Positions 1 to 14,236 are shown, counted from the stretch's first letter. The stretch is DNA of 64,000 nt from Sycobia sp. Sy_11 (GCA_018907035.1 JACCIC010000224.1:773001-837000), one strand, 5' to 3'. Numbers and translations: made by a program. The notes: generated by a model from the sequence alone, not told the origin.

Positions 1-1080
1 TCTAATATGGATTCTAAAAAATTTTTAATTTAACCTATGATTTGATAGGAAAGTATTCAAGAATTTATTCCTTCCCTATATAATTTCCTCCCTACAATGA
101 CTCCCTCTAATTTAATCGTAAGAATAAATTAAAAGATATGAAAGGTTTTAATAAAATTAAATAACTAAATTTTTATCGATTTTACAGTCGTTTTCATAAA
201 CTAATATACTATATACTGGTAGTTAGACCGCCCTTATTTATAATCGAAAATATAAATATTATAATCCTTATAAACGCTAAAATATACAAATTCAAAAATT
301 AAATAATAATAAATGAAAAAATAGATATCAATAAAATTTGGTTACTGAAACACTATTTGACTGCACTTTTCTACCAAAATTTTCCTTTCTAATCTTAAAT
401 AAAGTCAACTTCAACGTTTAAAATACGCTTCGACTCTCACTTTCAAGAACTAAAATAAAATTCAAATTTTATGAAATTAAAAAAAATTTTGGTCGTGTAG
501 AATCTTCTTATCAAAATATTCGATGTCTAAAATTCTAATTAATTTCAATTTAATTTTAATAATTAGCTTAGTAGCTAACATAAGAAAATTTATAATGTAC
601 TCTCTACATCTGAAGGTAGATGATCACCAACTGACTATATACTTTATAAAACAAGTGAAACGTAGAACATTGTTAATATTAAATTAAATTGATGTAAAAA
701 ATCAGGCATGGAAAACATTATACCTAGTTGCTTGTACGTCATCTTTGACACATATTTCTATATTTTACAGATTATAAGCACATAGTTATCTGATCACTGA
801 TTTAGTATGAGTTTCTGTCAAATGAATTAATTGATCTTTTAACGTTTAGTAATTTGTAGCCACTGTGCATTTCTTTACAACTGAAAATATGAAAACTGTT
901 TGCACCGGTAAAATCTAAACTGGTTTAACTTCCGTAAATAACATATTCATATGGTATATAACATATACATAAAGTAACATATATATTGTGTACATCTATC
1001 GTATCATTCAATTGGCAAAAAAAAAATACATTTTCACAATAGTATAAAATTTTAGTCTGTGCTGCGCAGTGATAACAAGT
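1..1080. other. AT-rich intergenic DNA, no gene seen
   Basis: Very AT-rich sequence with frequent stops in all frames. I see no coding block, RNA gene or recognisable transposon here. Confidence 0.6.
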
Positions 1081-1935
1081 TGTAAATATAAAAGTATACT
1101 AACACTACAATAGCACTCTCGAGCACTAGCGAGCAGAGACAAGTTTTAAGCTTGTCAAAATAATGAAAGCGCTGCGTGCGAATTCATTTTTTTCCTTTTC
1201 GAAGGATTAGTATTCTGTCCATGCTCAAGGCAATATATTGGTCGTGTAAATATGACTAAGCTCAGCACCATCTAGTCTCTCTCTCTTTCATTCTCCCCCC
1301 TCTCATGCCAAAATATCGAATTGCCTCGTGCCTTTTCATACGCGACAAAGGGGCGGGCAGAATCCCCTCGAGATTATTTTATTGCCATTTACCTCCGTCC
1401 CTAGATCAGTGCCTAGCCGCATATATAATTGTCTGCGACGATAATCTGAGATGACTAATCGTAATCATCTATCTCCAGAACCTAATACAGAAGTTGTTGG
1501 AACAACCTACTTTGCAAAGGACGAATCGGACACTCTATATACAATGACTACAGCTGAATGTTTTCAATATAGTTTTTGGATCGTTTCACATCCTTCCGCT
1601 ATATGATGCGTGAAGTGACGAAAGAAAAATCCTCGTATATAACGGCCGAATGTGCAAACACTCGTATTATAGATATTGGCTAGACTGTTAATATTCTGGC
1701 AATCCTGAACGAGGAAACAGACGGCAGCTTTTTAGTAACATAAGGCGAAAGAAAAAATATAAGAGCGCGCACGTTTTAACGTGGGCAGCAGGTTATACCA
1801 GTCGGCAAAGCCGCGCCAACAAATTGAAATTTAGATGCGGTTCTATGACTTTCACTTGGCCTGTGCATGTTATAACCCCGCGATGTTTGATGAATGCTGA
1901 ACAATTATTGGGGAGTAAGTATTAACTCTCTTGCA

Positions 1936-1973
<38 letters not shown>

Positions 1974-2012
1974 GTTACTGTCTTTCCATTGATGTTGAAC
2001 GAAGACAAGGAG

Positions 2013-2055
<43 letters not shown>

Positions 2056-2212
2056 GAGGGGGAGAGTGAGGAAGCGGGGAAATCGACGTTGGCGGTCGCT
2101 TGTACGAGCAGCAGTACCAAAACGTATAAGAGGGAGGAACAGACGGAATGCCCAAGTTACTATTGAACCGATTTTGAGCAAATATCACTTGAAGCAGGTC
2201 GTGGCAAGAGGC

Positions 2213-2246
<34 letters not shown>

Positions 2247-2640
2247 TGAGGAAGGATCTACCATTAGTCTGGAAGGGAGGAGGGGACTGTAGGGGGTAGA
2301 AAGAGAAGGCCCTCGCACAAGCCCTTTGGCAAATTTCATAACCGAACTTGTCGTATTTGCCGAGATTATTTCAATATATTCGACTCAACCTGGAAAATCT
2401 GTTTGCGAGTTGGTATATGCGTGAATGGAACTTGGCGCTCTGGAGAAGGCTACTGAGAGAAGCGGAGACAAGAACGAACGTGTATAAGGAGCGAGGCGAG
2501 GAACAGGGATTTACGGGGGCTCGCGGCGGTGCAACCTCTACTATACCACTGATCCTAAAGCGACTGCCAGAGCAAGGAGAAGAGATTCTCTAATACATAG
2601 ATCGTCAAAGTTTATTTACGTGTCTATAGGAATACACATG
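1081..2640. other. Lower-AT intergenic block with CT/GA tracts, function unknown
   Basis: This block is clearly less AT-rich than its surroundings and contains several CT and GA runs (1939-1971, 2015-2052, 2217-2244). Open frames exist, for example 2348-2590, but their translations show no domain and some are only read-through of dinucleotide repeats. It could be a regulatory or 5' region of a flanking gene, or a non-coding transcript. Nothing in the sequence decides between these. Confidence 0.3.
1939..2052. repeat. (CT)n tract facing a (GA)n tract, inverted dinucleotide pair
   Basis: A (CT)n run (1939-1971) and a (GA)n run (2015-2052) are separated by about 43 bp. The two runs are reverse complements, so the strand can fold into a long imperfect hairpin. 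GA tracts are also binding sites for GAGA-factor proteins in insects, but no gene start is identified nearby. Confidence 0.8.
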
Positions 2641-4200
2641 TGCGTGCGCGCGATGCCTATATACAGACTTTACCATTATAGACTGCGCTAAACAGAACGA
2701 AAAAGCGATAATATTCGCCGAAGAAATTTAAAAGGTATTAAACATATAGAGTTCTTCTCGATTGGTGAAGGCTATGAGTTTTTATGAGCAAAAATTGTAT
2801 AGCATATCGAGAATTGAGAATCCAGGCGAGAGTTCTGTAGAATTTTGAACTGATATATCTACAGAAATGTTCTGATAATACTGATGCTCAATGCTAATCC
2901 AACTATGGAAAACGTCTATGCGATTTTTAGTTTGAAATTGTTAATTTGGTTTATGGCTACTTTACTTACAGCATTACACCATACTTTTCAAAGCTATTCT
3001 TTATAGACTTAATAAACTTATGTTAGTTTATATTTATATTATAAAATTTATATTAATATCCAAAGTTGTAATAATCATCGTTTATATTAAAACTGTCGAA
3101 AATCATTCATTGTCTATTTAATGTAAAAACTGAAAACGTATTACTTATAATTTTATTTAATCATTGAATAAAACTTTGGTCAAACTGTGCGCGGTCACGT
3201 TTATTGCCGCGACGTGTACTGTGGCTTAGATGCCTTACGTGTTTGGTGATGTTAAAGCATAGACTAAGACAGAGTGTTATTTAGTCCTGGGTGGTCTCCG
3301 GTCATTAATCTAAGAAGCAACGCAGAGAAAAAGGATACAGTTAAATATATTTATTATTTGGCTGAACCTGCGTTACTGGCATATTATGAAATATTGGACT
3401 AAAGAGGCTTGTTCGAAAAGTAATGCACTTGAAAGTTCCGTGCAATAAATGTGTGCTCTGAGCATCGGCGATACGCTTGCTCGAGTCGGAGGCAGAGAAG
3501 CGATTCAAAATGTTGATGTTCTTTAGAGAAAATTCGGCGGCAATTTCGCGGTACAATAAATAAAAAAAAATAGTTCCATAGAAACGTGGTATCAGTTTAT
3601 CTCCAGATCTCAAGGGACTAAGGAAAAGACTTCGATCATTTTTATAATATGAAGTTGAGTTGAATTTTCTGTATTCATATATACAAAATATTATCACCAA
3701 TTTATTGTTCCATTTCATATGATATATTAAGGTATTTTTGATTTAAAATATTAAAACATTCCCAAATATATATTTTTCGCATTAAAAAAAAATCCTGTCA
3801 AATTTAAAAGGAAAAATTTAAGCTGAAGGAATGATTAACAAAATACGAAAACTAGAAGAAACTCAGTTTTTGAAGGATTCAACAACAAATTATTTTTCTT
3901 GTTTTATAAAGTATTTGCTTCATATTCTGTATGTTTAAGAAAAATTACTTTATAAAATTCTGGCTTACGTTAATGTAAATAAAAGTAAACATCAAAGAAA
4001 TTAGTGTGCGTTCTTTCGATACAACTTAGATAGGATGCAGGGCATCCCATGTAAATACACATGTCTACGAAATTAAATAATGGTGTGTACATCGTATCTT
4101 TATTTTCATTATCCATAAAGTCAATTACTTTCAAAATATATGCTGATCCGTCCTTGGCTATTATCATTATTACCATTATGTTTCAGTTTCCCAAAATCGA

Positions 4201-4230
4201 ACGAAATTTATCTCGCCGCCGGGTCGTGAA

Positions 4231-4284
<54 letters not shown>

Positions 4285-4312
4285 TTCACGACCCGGCGGC
4301 GAGACAAATTTC

Positions 4313-4314
<2 letters not shown>
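4201..4314. repeat. Near-perfect palindrome with GC-rich arms and (AT)n core
   Basis: Arms 4201-4234 and 4281-4314 are reverse complements over 34 bp with one mismatch, and include the GC-rich string ctcgccgccgggtcgtgaac. The middle is pure (AT)n, itself self-complementary, so the whole 114 bp can extrude as a cruciform. A second (AT)n tract follows at 4317-4370. Confidence 0.9.

Positions 4315-4316
<2 letters not shown>

Positions 4317-4370
<54 letters not shown>
4317..4370. repeat. (AT)n microsatellite
   Basis: Uninterrupted AT dinucleotide run directly after the palindrome. Confidence 0.95.
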
Positions 4371-4374
<4 letters not shown>

Positions 4375-4672
4375 GAAATGTCGATTCCTCTCCTACTAAC
4401 TCAAAAACCGAAATGAAAAAGGTTTCAACATGATCTTTGTGTCAATTAATTTTGGGTAAAGTAATGAATATAATGTCTAGATGCACACGTACATAGCAGT
4501 CGGGCACATTAAAATTGACCGTACCTACCGCTTAATTAAATAAAAGGAAGAAAATTAGTCAGCACGTGTCGTCACGTGCGTCTTTTGCGGCGATCCGTCC
4601 TCATGTGACGTCATTATTAGTCCGATGGGGTACGCGGAACAGGCATTCAACTCACAAGGATAAATAGACAAA

Positions 4673-4721
<49 letters not shown>
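4673..4721. repeat. (GA)n microsatellite
   Basis: GA dinucleotide run with one early interruption. Confidence 0.95.
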
Positions 4722-4725
<4 letters not shown>

Positions 4726-4850
4726 CGCAATCAATTGAATAACAATACCCTTCGTTAATATCGTCCCTTTGCCCTCTCTTCCGCCCTCTCCTTTAATACC
4801 CTCATGTAAGTGAGCAACTTGCATGTGCAGAATAGGATGGACTGTTCATG

Positions 4851-4854
<4 letters not shown>

Positions 4855-4911
<57 letters not shown>
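4855..4911. repeat. (AT)n microsatellite
   Basis: Uninterrupted AT dinucleotide run. Confidence 0.95.
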
Positions 4912-4917
<6 letters not shown>

Positions 4918-5208
4918 AGAGTAAATCTGACTTTGAGAAGTTGGTGCCGTGCATTCGCGAGAAAATTATAGACTCGCACCAATTCATACGTATCTAAGCT
5001 AAGAATTTAAATTTACTCAATTGACCAATTTTGTATATTACATTAATCATTCGATATTAAAATATTAAATAACTCTTTTAAATAGTGCGTTTGTGTAAAA
5101 ATGGAAATAAAAAATTTGTTATTGAAAAATTAATTGAAATAATTCTAAGGAATTAACAACAATAACAATTACAGAATGATGCTGATTCGTTGCTTTTTTT
5201 ATATATGC

Positions 5209-5212
<4 letters not shown>

Positions 5213-5260
<48 letters not shown>
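5213..5260. repeat. (AT)n microsatellite
   Basis: Uninterrupted AT dinucleotide run. Confidence 0.95.
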
Positions 5261-5263
<3 letters not shown>

Positions 5264-5603
5264 TACGCACTATGTACTGTAAAAATTAGATGCAATTAAT
5301 TGCCATTGATGATAACTCTGGATAATTTCTGAATTTTAAAAGATAAATTATTTTCCAAACAGAAAAATGAGCTTATTTATTTAAAATTTATTTCCAAAAT
5401 ATTAGTACAGTATTGATTATTGACTATTATTTGCTACAAACTTTTTTTCATTATAAATAATTGACTCTCCGTTGTAAATATGCAATTGGATATATAATTT
5501 TTTTCTAATAAGGATAAATTCTTTTCAATAAAATATATAAATAAAATTTATATTAATTTTAATAATTAATTTGACAAATATTAACAGTTTGAGATTTATC
5601 GAG

Positions 5604-5606
<3 letters not shown>

Positions 5607-5647
<41 letters not shown>
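5607..5647. repeat. (AT)n microsatellite
   Basis: AT dinucleotide run. Confidence 0.9.
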
Positions 5648-5651
<4 letters not shown>

Positions 5652-6299
5652 ATATAGAATATCTATAAATAGTGTTTTATAGTTAATATTATTAAAATTT
5701 ATTTAAAAAAATCAAATTTAGACAATTCCTCAGATCATATAGCAAGTTCTTTTCTGATTTAGTTTGATATCGCAAAAGGATTTTCCTGGCGTGAAATATT
5801 GAAGGATCTTAAACAGGATGAAATCATACAGCAGATACTTTCTGCAAAAAGAACAAAAAATATCCAGATCTAATTTTAAATTCCATACGTCAAATAATGA
5901 TTTATTCTATTTTTTTTTGTTTCAAACAATTAAAAGTTTTGCTTTCATAACACTATTTTTCTAATAATAATACTAAAACGTTATACAAACCACAAATTTT
6001 ATGCGGATAATGGTATATGATATAATTTAAATAGCTTTATTTTTTTTAATATTAAATGCCATTTTTTATCTTTTATCTTTAAAACTAAGATTTATAATAT
6101 GTATATATTATGTGTAATTAAAATCGTTAGAGATAAGAGAATGCCTGTCTGTAGAATACTCTTTATACTTAAACTGATAATAAAGCATCTAATTTCCTTC
6201 AAAATTTCCTAGTACCCATAAAGAATAATATTTGAATTTCGTTTCATTTCGATTATTTTAAGAACAAGAAGAAAGTTAGTTGCAGAAGTTTTCGAAAAA

Positions 6300-9200
6300 A
6301 TGCATTTTTATAATTTTGTTTTATTTGTTTATGGAATTTTTGGAAGTCATATTATTACTCAAGGTATGTAAATTTTAATTTTAGAAATATATACAACTAA
6401 ATAATTAGAAAGTGCTTATATATAATGAATGATCCATTTGAGTAACTTTGGTAAAGTATGTCTTGAACAGCTTGAGCTAACTCCTCAATAAACTTAAGTA
6501 GTTTTAACACAAGATTCCTGTTGTACTTAAGTATGCAATTCATTCTGCATTATGTAGGGTAGTAGAATAGGTCCAGTACACTTAAGTAATTAGAAAAATG
6601 CTAGTCGTACAGAAAAACTTGTCATTCAAACAAAAAAGCCACATGTTATCCCCAGTAAGAAAATGTGTTCACATTCGTATAATAGTGCTTCAACTATTAC
6701 AGAACAATGAATGGTACAGTTATTAGTCAATATACTATATTTAGTTTGCAAAATATGGGATGTAATGTAGAAAATCACTTCCAAACAGTTACGTCTCTAA
6801 ACGAAAAAACTTTGCATGCGCCTGTTTTGGAAATGTTCCAATACCAACTTTTCTCAATTGTTTCAATTTCCACAAAATTTCCCCCTCTATTAATTTTTTT
6901 AAATTTAGGTAACTCTACGATTAGTTTATCATTTATATAATTAGCATTTTTTTTACCGTAATAAATAATATATTAGAACACAAGATCGATAAATGGTTCA
7001 TAAGCGGTTCATTATCAGTTGCAGAGTTTAGATTTATTTATTTCACTATATTATAATAACATTCTGCATATTTTAAGAATGAAATATAATATCTCATGCT
7101 GTGTGTTAAAAATTCAATTTATAATTTTAATACAAATAAAATAGCAATTATAGTGAAGCACTATTTATTTCTTATAAAATCACTATTTTGCCTCACATTA
7201 TTAATCTCTTTATTCGCTTCTGAATCGAAAAAATACTTCAATGATTATAGAGATCCATAACATTTTATGTATAAAAAAAATTTAAAAAAAAAGTTTATAA
7301 AGGTTCTAAAATTCATCTTAAATAAATGTTTAAAAGTATAATTAAAATAATTTAAGGTTATTTAAACTCCCGTGAAGATATTGAACATCAGTGATTTCGT
7401 CGACAAGCACATGATAAATTTAAAAAAAATTTGAAAAATATATTTAGAATCCCTGACAAATTTAATAAAAAATTTCACTATCATGGACTTTAGTTAGCTA
7501 TATTTTACTTACTTCAATTTTGAAATACAGAAATTATAGATACAGTTGTAATATTAAGCTTTATACAGATAATATATTCCATGATTCAAATTTTTGTATG
7601 GAATGATTGTCAGTTTAAATGTAATATGTAATATTAGCGACGGAGCGCAGAACTTCAAAAAATAGGAGTCATAAGTGTACAACAAGTACACGAAAGTATT
7701 GCTCAGATTAGTAAAATGTCGGAGCTTTTTAAAAATGTCTTTTTACTAAAACTTACCAAAATACATAAAATGTAAAGTATAAGAAATTTTATAACAGTGT
7801 TAAGATTGTACGTTCTTTCCACATAATCAAAACGGGTTTAACAATGATTAACAACGATTCTTTAATGAAAATTTCAAAAATATTAATGAATTACTTATGA
7901 AGTTCTTTTACGCATTTTGATATGTTAAGCATGTTTTATGTTGTTCTTTATAAATTTTATTGTCGTCTGCAAAGATCTTTCTTTTAAAGAATCATTCTTA
8001 ATCATCGTTATTATATTTTAATGTCAAACATTTATTTTATTACATTCATTTTATATAACATTTATCAATATTTAAATCATAGAAATTTAGTAATATGTAT
8101 CAGTTTAAAAGTTATTCTATCAATATTTAGATTTATTATCAAAATATTTATTACAGAATGTTAACATTGAAATTCAAATACTGCACATATATCATACATT
8201 TTAAACTAATTCACATTTAAATAAGCGCGATCAGCTGTTAACGGGGGTTGGGTATGCGGAACAATTTTCCAATAAATCATCAGTAAGTCAGAAAACCGTT
8301 TCTGACAATTGATTACATCAGCAGTGAAAAATTGAATATTAATTTGAATAGTAATTTTATAAAGTATCTTTGTAAAAATAACGCAATAGAAAATTACACA
8401 ATAGAAATCAAAATACACAATAGAAAATAGAAAACGTAGTGCAAATAGTTTTTAAATAAAGCAGAAATAAAAAAATTTTGAAATTCGTTAAATATATTAA
8501 AATTAATGCTGAACAACGATTGTTTGCTGAAGTGAATTACTGTTTCAATGGAAAAAAGAAAAAGTTTTTTACATTAAATTGCTGCCTGCGACGAAAAATA
8601 GATCCATTAATTCTTAAAATCCAAAGCATAACAATTCATAGATTATCTCCTGTAAAATATCAATATCAATTATAAAGTCCAATATTCATAGGTTCAAGTA
8701 CCTGTCCTATATTAGGTAGAATCAGAGGAGTGCTATTTATTCCGAGATTTAGAAATCAACTAACATGGTAAAAAACTGTTATTGAAGATCTGTATATCGA
8801 CTACAATTGACGAACTTGAGCCATGAATTGAAAAAAATGCTTCTCATATTCAGAAATGTTCAATGAAGTCATTTTGCTGCATGACAATAGTAACTCATAA
8901 GTTGCAAAACCGGTAAGAACATATCTAGAAGCACGTAAAAAGGAATTGTTATTACTGCTGTATTCTCTAAACATTCATCCTGTCAGCGACATTTTATTTC
9001 GATTAATGGCTCATAAGTTTATTTTGTATCGTGATTGTAAAATTAAATCGACTTGTTCTATCTGAATATGGACAGGTCTTTCGACTCGATATTTCTAGAT
9101 TTCTCGAAAGATCTTCGAAAAAGTGTTAAAAATGAATGAGTAATACTTTAATTAATGTATATTTTGATGTCCATGTGAAACAAATAATATTTTTTTTATG

Positions 9201-11745
9201 AAAACAACGGTACACATTCTTTAGAATAGATCTAATATGTTTCATCGATATTTAGCAAGTATTTCGCATTATCTATTAATATGAAACAAAATTAAGTTAT
9301 TTAAATATATCGATATTTAATATTGTTTAATAATAATGTAATATATGATTAGAGGTACAATAAAAATGTATTCTTTTCAGCGTTTGATTCAGAAATGGAT
9401 AATAGTGTAAAAGTAGCATTTCAACAAAATGTCAGATACCATGTAGCGATTTTAGGCAAGGCAAATCATTCTAACAATTTTAATTTTCTCTGCAATGGTG
9501 CTATTGTACATGAAAAATATGTAGTAGCCAATGCTTTGTGTTTTATTGACAATAGTGGTGAATTGAAAGAACTTGTCTATGAAGTAGTTGCGGGCACCAC
9601 CCGCTTGTCTTTAAGACAAAGTATCAGAAGAAATATTGTTCAAATTTATATAAAAAAGACTACTGATATGAAAAATTTACTGGATATTGCTTTGGCAGAG
9701 GTAAGATTTCTTCTGTATATTTCTCATTTGGCTGATAGCATATATAGGTCTCAATTAAACTTCACATCGTAATCTTGCATCCAACTTTGAAGATCAACCA
9801 TAAAATGTTATTCAGGCATCCTTATATTGTTTGCAGTCATTAGTGGATAATGTAAATAAGGTGAAAAAGATTAGACTTAAATTAGAAAAAAAATGATAAC
9901 AAATGATACGCATTTGATACTCGCGATACTAACACGTACCTAATTGATTCTAAGCTAAATTTTACGTAATAGATTAATCTTTATCCTATTATTTGAAAAT
10001 GTGCAACAAATGTATTTGAGATAGTAGTACCGGAAAATGTTTGATCGCTTAAAATTTTCCGTAATTGTATGTGCCGGTAATGATTGTTTCAAGAAAGACT
10101 TTGAAAAGATTTGTGAAAAGAAATTTTCAAGAAAGAAAATTTGAAAAATTTTGGAATGTAAGGAATGTAAAAGAAAAATTATAAAGATTCAAATTTTCAT
10201 AAATCTACGCATTTTTCTATAGTTTTTCATTCCATAAAAAATACCGTTTAAAATTTACTAAACTTTCATTCACTAATATTATTAGTTGCAGAATAAACGA
10301 ATATTTTAAATATTTAAAAGCAAGAGTTTAGAGCCTGTAAGTATAGTACTGTATGAAAGAAAATAAAATTTCACAGTTTGCGAATTCTATACAAATCATA
10401 TTATATTACTGCAAAAGAGCTTCAAAGGCGCGGTCTATTTAAAATTTCATGTACACGTTTGACTGTAAATAGGTTATCAGTTTAATTTCTAATCTACCAA
10501 TAAACACGTAAACTTCAATACTTTATACATTTATTATAAACATTATCAAATTATGTACAACAAATTTCACATAATTTTACCTTGAAAGTAATTCAGAATT
10601 TTTTAGGTATCTAATATTTTTCATCCATTGTCAACATTTTTCCTTAAATTATTAAATTATTTTGACTGATTACTTATAGCCATTATTTTTAAAAAATATT
10701 AAATATGAGAATATGCATAATTTATTTAAATAGATTATAAATGTAAATTAATTTCGCTTAGATTATCACATAGGCAAATTAGGACATTTTTATGAAAAAA
10801 CTGGTTTTCATTAAACTCTTATTTAATAATGTATTCGGTATTTTACTAGCAATATGTAAGATAGTGTTTTAACAAAATATCACAATTACTTATTTAAAAA
10901 GAAGTACAACTATATTGTGGAAATGGTAAATTTATGAATTGGCTTCGAGTTAGAATAACACTGACGGACGATTTTTAATAAATAAATAACTGGAACAAAA
11001 CCAGTCATCTTTTTAGTATAATATTAGTAATTCTATTCGATTTATCGATTATGTTGAACCAAGATAAATAATAAGATAATTGAACTAGTAAGATTCTTGA
11101 GTTACATATAATGGATAGAGGTAATAAAAAATTAATTAAACTCTGGATTATTCCAATCTTTCAGGGCTATTAGATTTTCTTGTTTATATTGCTGATAACA
11201 TTAAATATAAATTCCTTTTTAGGTGGAAGAAAGGTTTCCAATGTACTCTGGCTCACCTTATAGCGAACTCACAACATCTAATTTTAGGGAAACTTTTCAT
11301 GGAAAAAGAGCCACAGTTTCCGCATATGAAATTGAACGAAATTCTGAATATACATTAAAATATGCATTCATTGATCTTGTTAACGTTTCCCCATGGAAAT
11401 TTCGATATCCTGGTATTCTTAACCTTACACAAAGTGTTGGCTTAATAGTGCACGGACAGACCGAACAATGTTTGCGATTTTTTCAGGTAACTTAATCGAT
11501 TCCTCATTTAATGAAGTGAATTATAAAATAAATATCAATTTTTTTTTTGATAGGCTAGTGCTGGCAGTGCAATTGTTTATAACGAGAATCTTGTAGGTGT
11601 TGTAAACAAAGTTATTCAGTTTGGTAACCGCACCTATGCATGTGCATATACTAGTACAAGTTATATTTATAGCTTCATAATTAGTGTCATTAACAATATA
11701 TCTTTTCCAGTGGTTCGTTTTAGAAATAGACAACATGTATTGTAA
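6300..11745 (+). CDS. Secreted S1-family serine protease homologue, catalytically dead (4 exons)
   Basis: Predicted exons are 6300-6363, 9381-9700, 11223-11486 and 11554-11745. All junctions are GT-AG and phases match (1,0,0), giving about 279 residues. Exon 1 encodes a hydrophobic signal peptide starting MHFYNFVLFVYGIF. The S1 fold is recognisable: FLCNGAIVHEKYVVANALCF replaces the usual region around the catalytic His, so AHC has become ALC. DIALAE keeps the Asp region, and QASAGSAIVYN stands where GDSGGP should be, so the catalytic Ser is Ala. The R-IVGG activation site is absent. Family knowledge: such homologues act as cofactors or decoys in insect haemolymph cascades or secretions; its role here is inference. 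AATAAA at 11744-11749 overlaps the stop. The 3-kb first intron assignment is the least certain part. Confidence 0.7.
8690..9150 (+). pseudogene. Mariner transposase C-terminal relic in intron 1 of the protease homologue
   Basis: Translation around 8870-9020 gives the mariner D34D region in degraded form: LLHDNSNS, a stop, then VAKPVRTYLEARKKEL, a YSLNIHPVSD-like third-Asp block and FRLMAHKF. The reading frame has stops and drifts upstream. It is a dead fragment of a Tc1/mariner transposase. Confidence 0.65.
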
Positions 11746-13628
11746 TAAATTCAATATATATATATAACTTTTCTATAAGATAGAAGTACATATTTATTAA
11801 AAATAGTTTTAAATCAGAAATAAATTTCCAATACACTATGATATAAAAGAAATGTAATTTAAACATATAGTATCATTTACATTGCTATACTATAATTATA
11901 TTTACGATATTTCATGCTCTATCTTGAAATTTCATTTCACAATTTTGAATAGTTGGATATTATAATAAAAAGGTAGGCTCTAAAAATATACAGTTTTCTA
12001 ATCCTATGTTAAAAGTTAGCTAATGCTCGTTATTTAAATAACGATCTAATGAATTCTTGTATAAATTGACACATTTCCTCATTATGTAAAATCTAATATT
12101 TATCAGAAGTAAAAATAGTGATTTCATTTACATGTATGAAAAAATTCATGAAAACATCATTTTTTCGATATTTGGTGATTTCTAATAGAGAAAATGTTTC
12201 AGTGCATAGATTTGAAATAGTAGGTCTCTATTTCCACTATATTCCACTATAACCAATTCGATTATATTTAACGGTTGAAAGTCATCCGTACATATTTTAT
12301 CTACAAAAAATTTGAAAATATAGAATATATTGCAAAATTACAGGTTTTGAAGCGAAATTCTCGATTTGTTTGTTTTCTATCCACACAAGTACTATTTCAA
12401 TAGCATCATCTTTAAGATATTGAAGTTCATTAATGCTTTTAGTTGCTTTCATCGGAATGTACAGCTAAATAAGTGAAAACGCTTATATGATGCTAAAAAA
12501 AATTAATTTTTGTATCATTCTTAGGAGAATTTGATATTAATATAATTTATTTGTAAATTATGATTTATTGATAATGATATAAATTTAAAGTATGTTACAT
12601 ACGTCGCCCATATTTAACATAATTTTTACACGAGGCAATTCCACACCAGTCAGTGACGACATCTCACGTCGTCGTCGTCACGAAGGCTATTAGAGAATTC
12701 AAATTCCGCGTATGGAACCTTTCTTTGTTTGAACTAAAGCACGAACCCACCATTCTTCGCCTCCAATCGTAGTTGCAAGTTATGTACTGCCTGGAACACC
12801 TTAGGTAAGTAAAGTAAGAAATTCCTGCTCTAACATGGTCAAAGGCTCCTCTCTTACCGATACTCAACCTACCTTCCAACATGTCGCACTCAGATCCCAT
12901 CTTCACTACCGCCCGATGCAAGTATGGAGGCCAACCTCTCGGAACAGGTTCAACTAACGATTTTTAATAAATTCTTTACGTAATTATGCTAATGGATAAC
13001 CTAACAAAGAAATATTTTTATAGCATGTTTTATTATATATTTTTAGCATGTCATTCGTTGAAAAGGTATAATTAACATGTATGGATCTTAACTGATTGAC
13101 TGAAATAAGTACTTCTGCAAAATGTATAGTTAATTTGGCCTCCGCTGTTCATTATTATGTTTATTTGACAGCATAAATAAAATAACCTGAGTAATAAAAC
13201 TCAGCCCAACTAGAGGCTACAAATACTATATTATGTTATATAATACCTTACATGAAAAATATAAAGATGAACATTTTGACTCGATCCATTAAATTCTTCA
13301 ACTAGCGTATTCTTAAAAATCAGTAAAATCTAAAAGAAATTCATTGATAATTTGCCCGTATACTTGATGGATCATAATATAAAGATATTTATTGTTCAAA
13401 AAATGGTAGAAAAAAGGCACTTTGACTAGTTTCAGATCAAATGAATTAAATCTAAACTTTTAAGGCGAATCGAATAATTTAATTGTAATCATTAAATATA
13501 AAAAATTTCTCTTGTAAATTAAGATTCAAAAGTTAAATATTTCTTAAACGTCGAATGAAGGCTCTTAAAAACATTATTAGCTTATTACAATTCCTATACT
13601 AAAATTAAGTGTTAGATTATAAAGAGAT

Positions 13629-13684
<56 letters not shown>

Positions 13685-13690
13685 TTCAAT
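11746..13690. other. Intergenic DNA with one unassigned lower-AT patch
   Basis: Mostly AT-rich. A less AT-rich patch at about 12620-12950 has an open frame on the minus strand (12664-12921, 85 codons) with no recognisable domain. Its composition suggests a transposon remnant, but no family could be assigned. An (AT)n tract lies at 13634-13681. Confidence 0.4.
13634..13681. repeat. (AT)n microsatellite
   Basis: Uninterrupted AT dinucleotide run. Confidence 0.95.
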
Positions 13691-13769
13691 TTTTCCTCGA
13701 ATAAATATAATTGCGTCAACCATAGGTAAATGTATACGAACGACCGACTACTTTATCATTTTTTATACT

Positions 13770-14166
13770 TCTTTAGTCCGTACAAGTTCTTAAGAATGGT
13801 CGAACAATCGAAACTGCAGTGGATAAAGAAAATAATCTCGTGTAACTATGTAAGTACTTTTTTATATCATACTTTGCATGCTTAATATTAAAAAAACAAG
13901 AAAGAAAGGAAACTTAAATTAATTATAGCATTTGATAGTACGATTTCTAATATTTATAAAAAATAATTAGAACATTTTGGGTAAAAAATTTATTAGACTT
14001 TTTATATGATGATCAAAAACTAAATTTTCATAATTATTCTTAGTCAAGAGACGATTCAAAAATTCTATCAAGCACATGCTTTGTTACATGGCGATTAAGT
14101 GTATAACCAAGGAAACTTAAGTTTACAAAGAATAAAATATCCTTTTTGTTATACAATTTCGGGTTT

Positions 14167-14236
<70 letters not shown>

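Larger units (their letters stand above)
2641..6299. other. Intergenic DNA dominated by microsatellites
   Basis: No gene is visible. Besides the microsatellites listed separately, 3404-3620 begins with a mariner-like end (aggcttgttcgaaaagtaat) but shows no transposase. A somewhat GC-richer patch at 3180-3330 is unassigned. Confidence 0.5.

Noticed and set aside
1905..2299. Ser/Leu- and Arg/Glu-rich open frames
   Set aside because: Mostly translations of CT/GA dinucleotide runs.
4061..4982. Ile/Tyr-rich frames as membrane proteins
   Set aside because: They are (AT)n microsatellites read as alternating Ile-Tyr codons.
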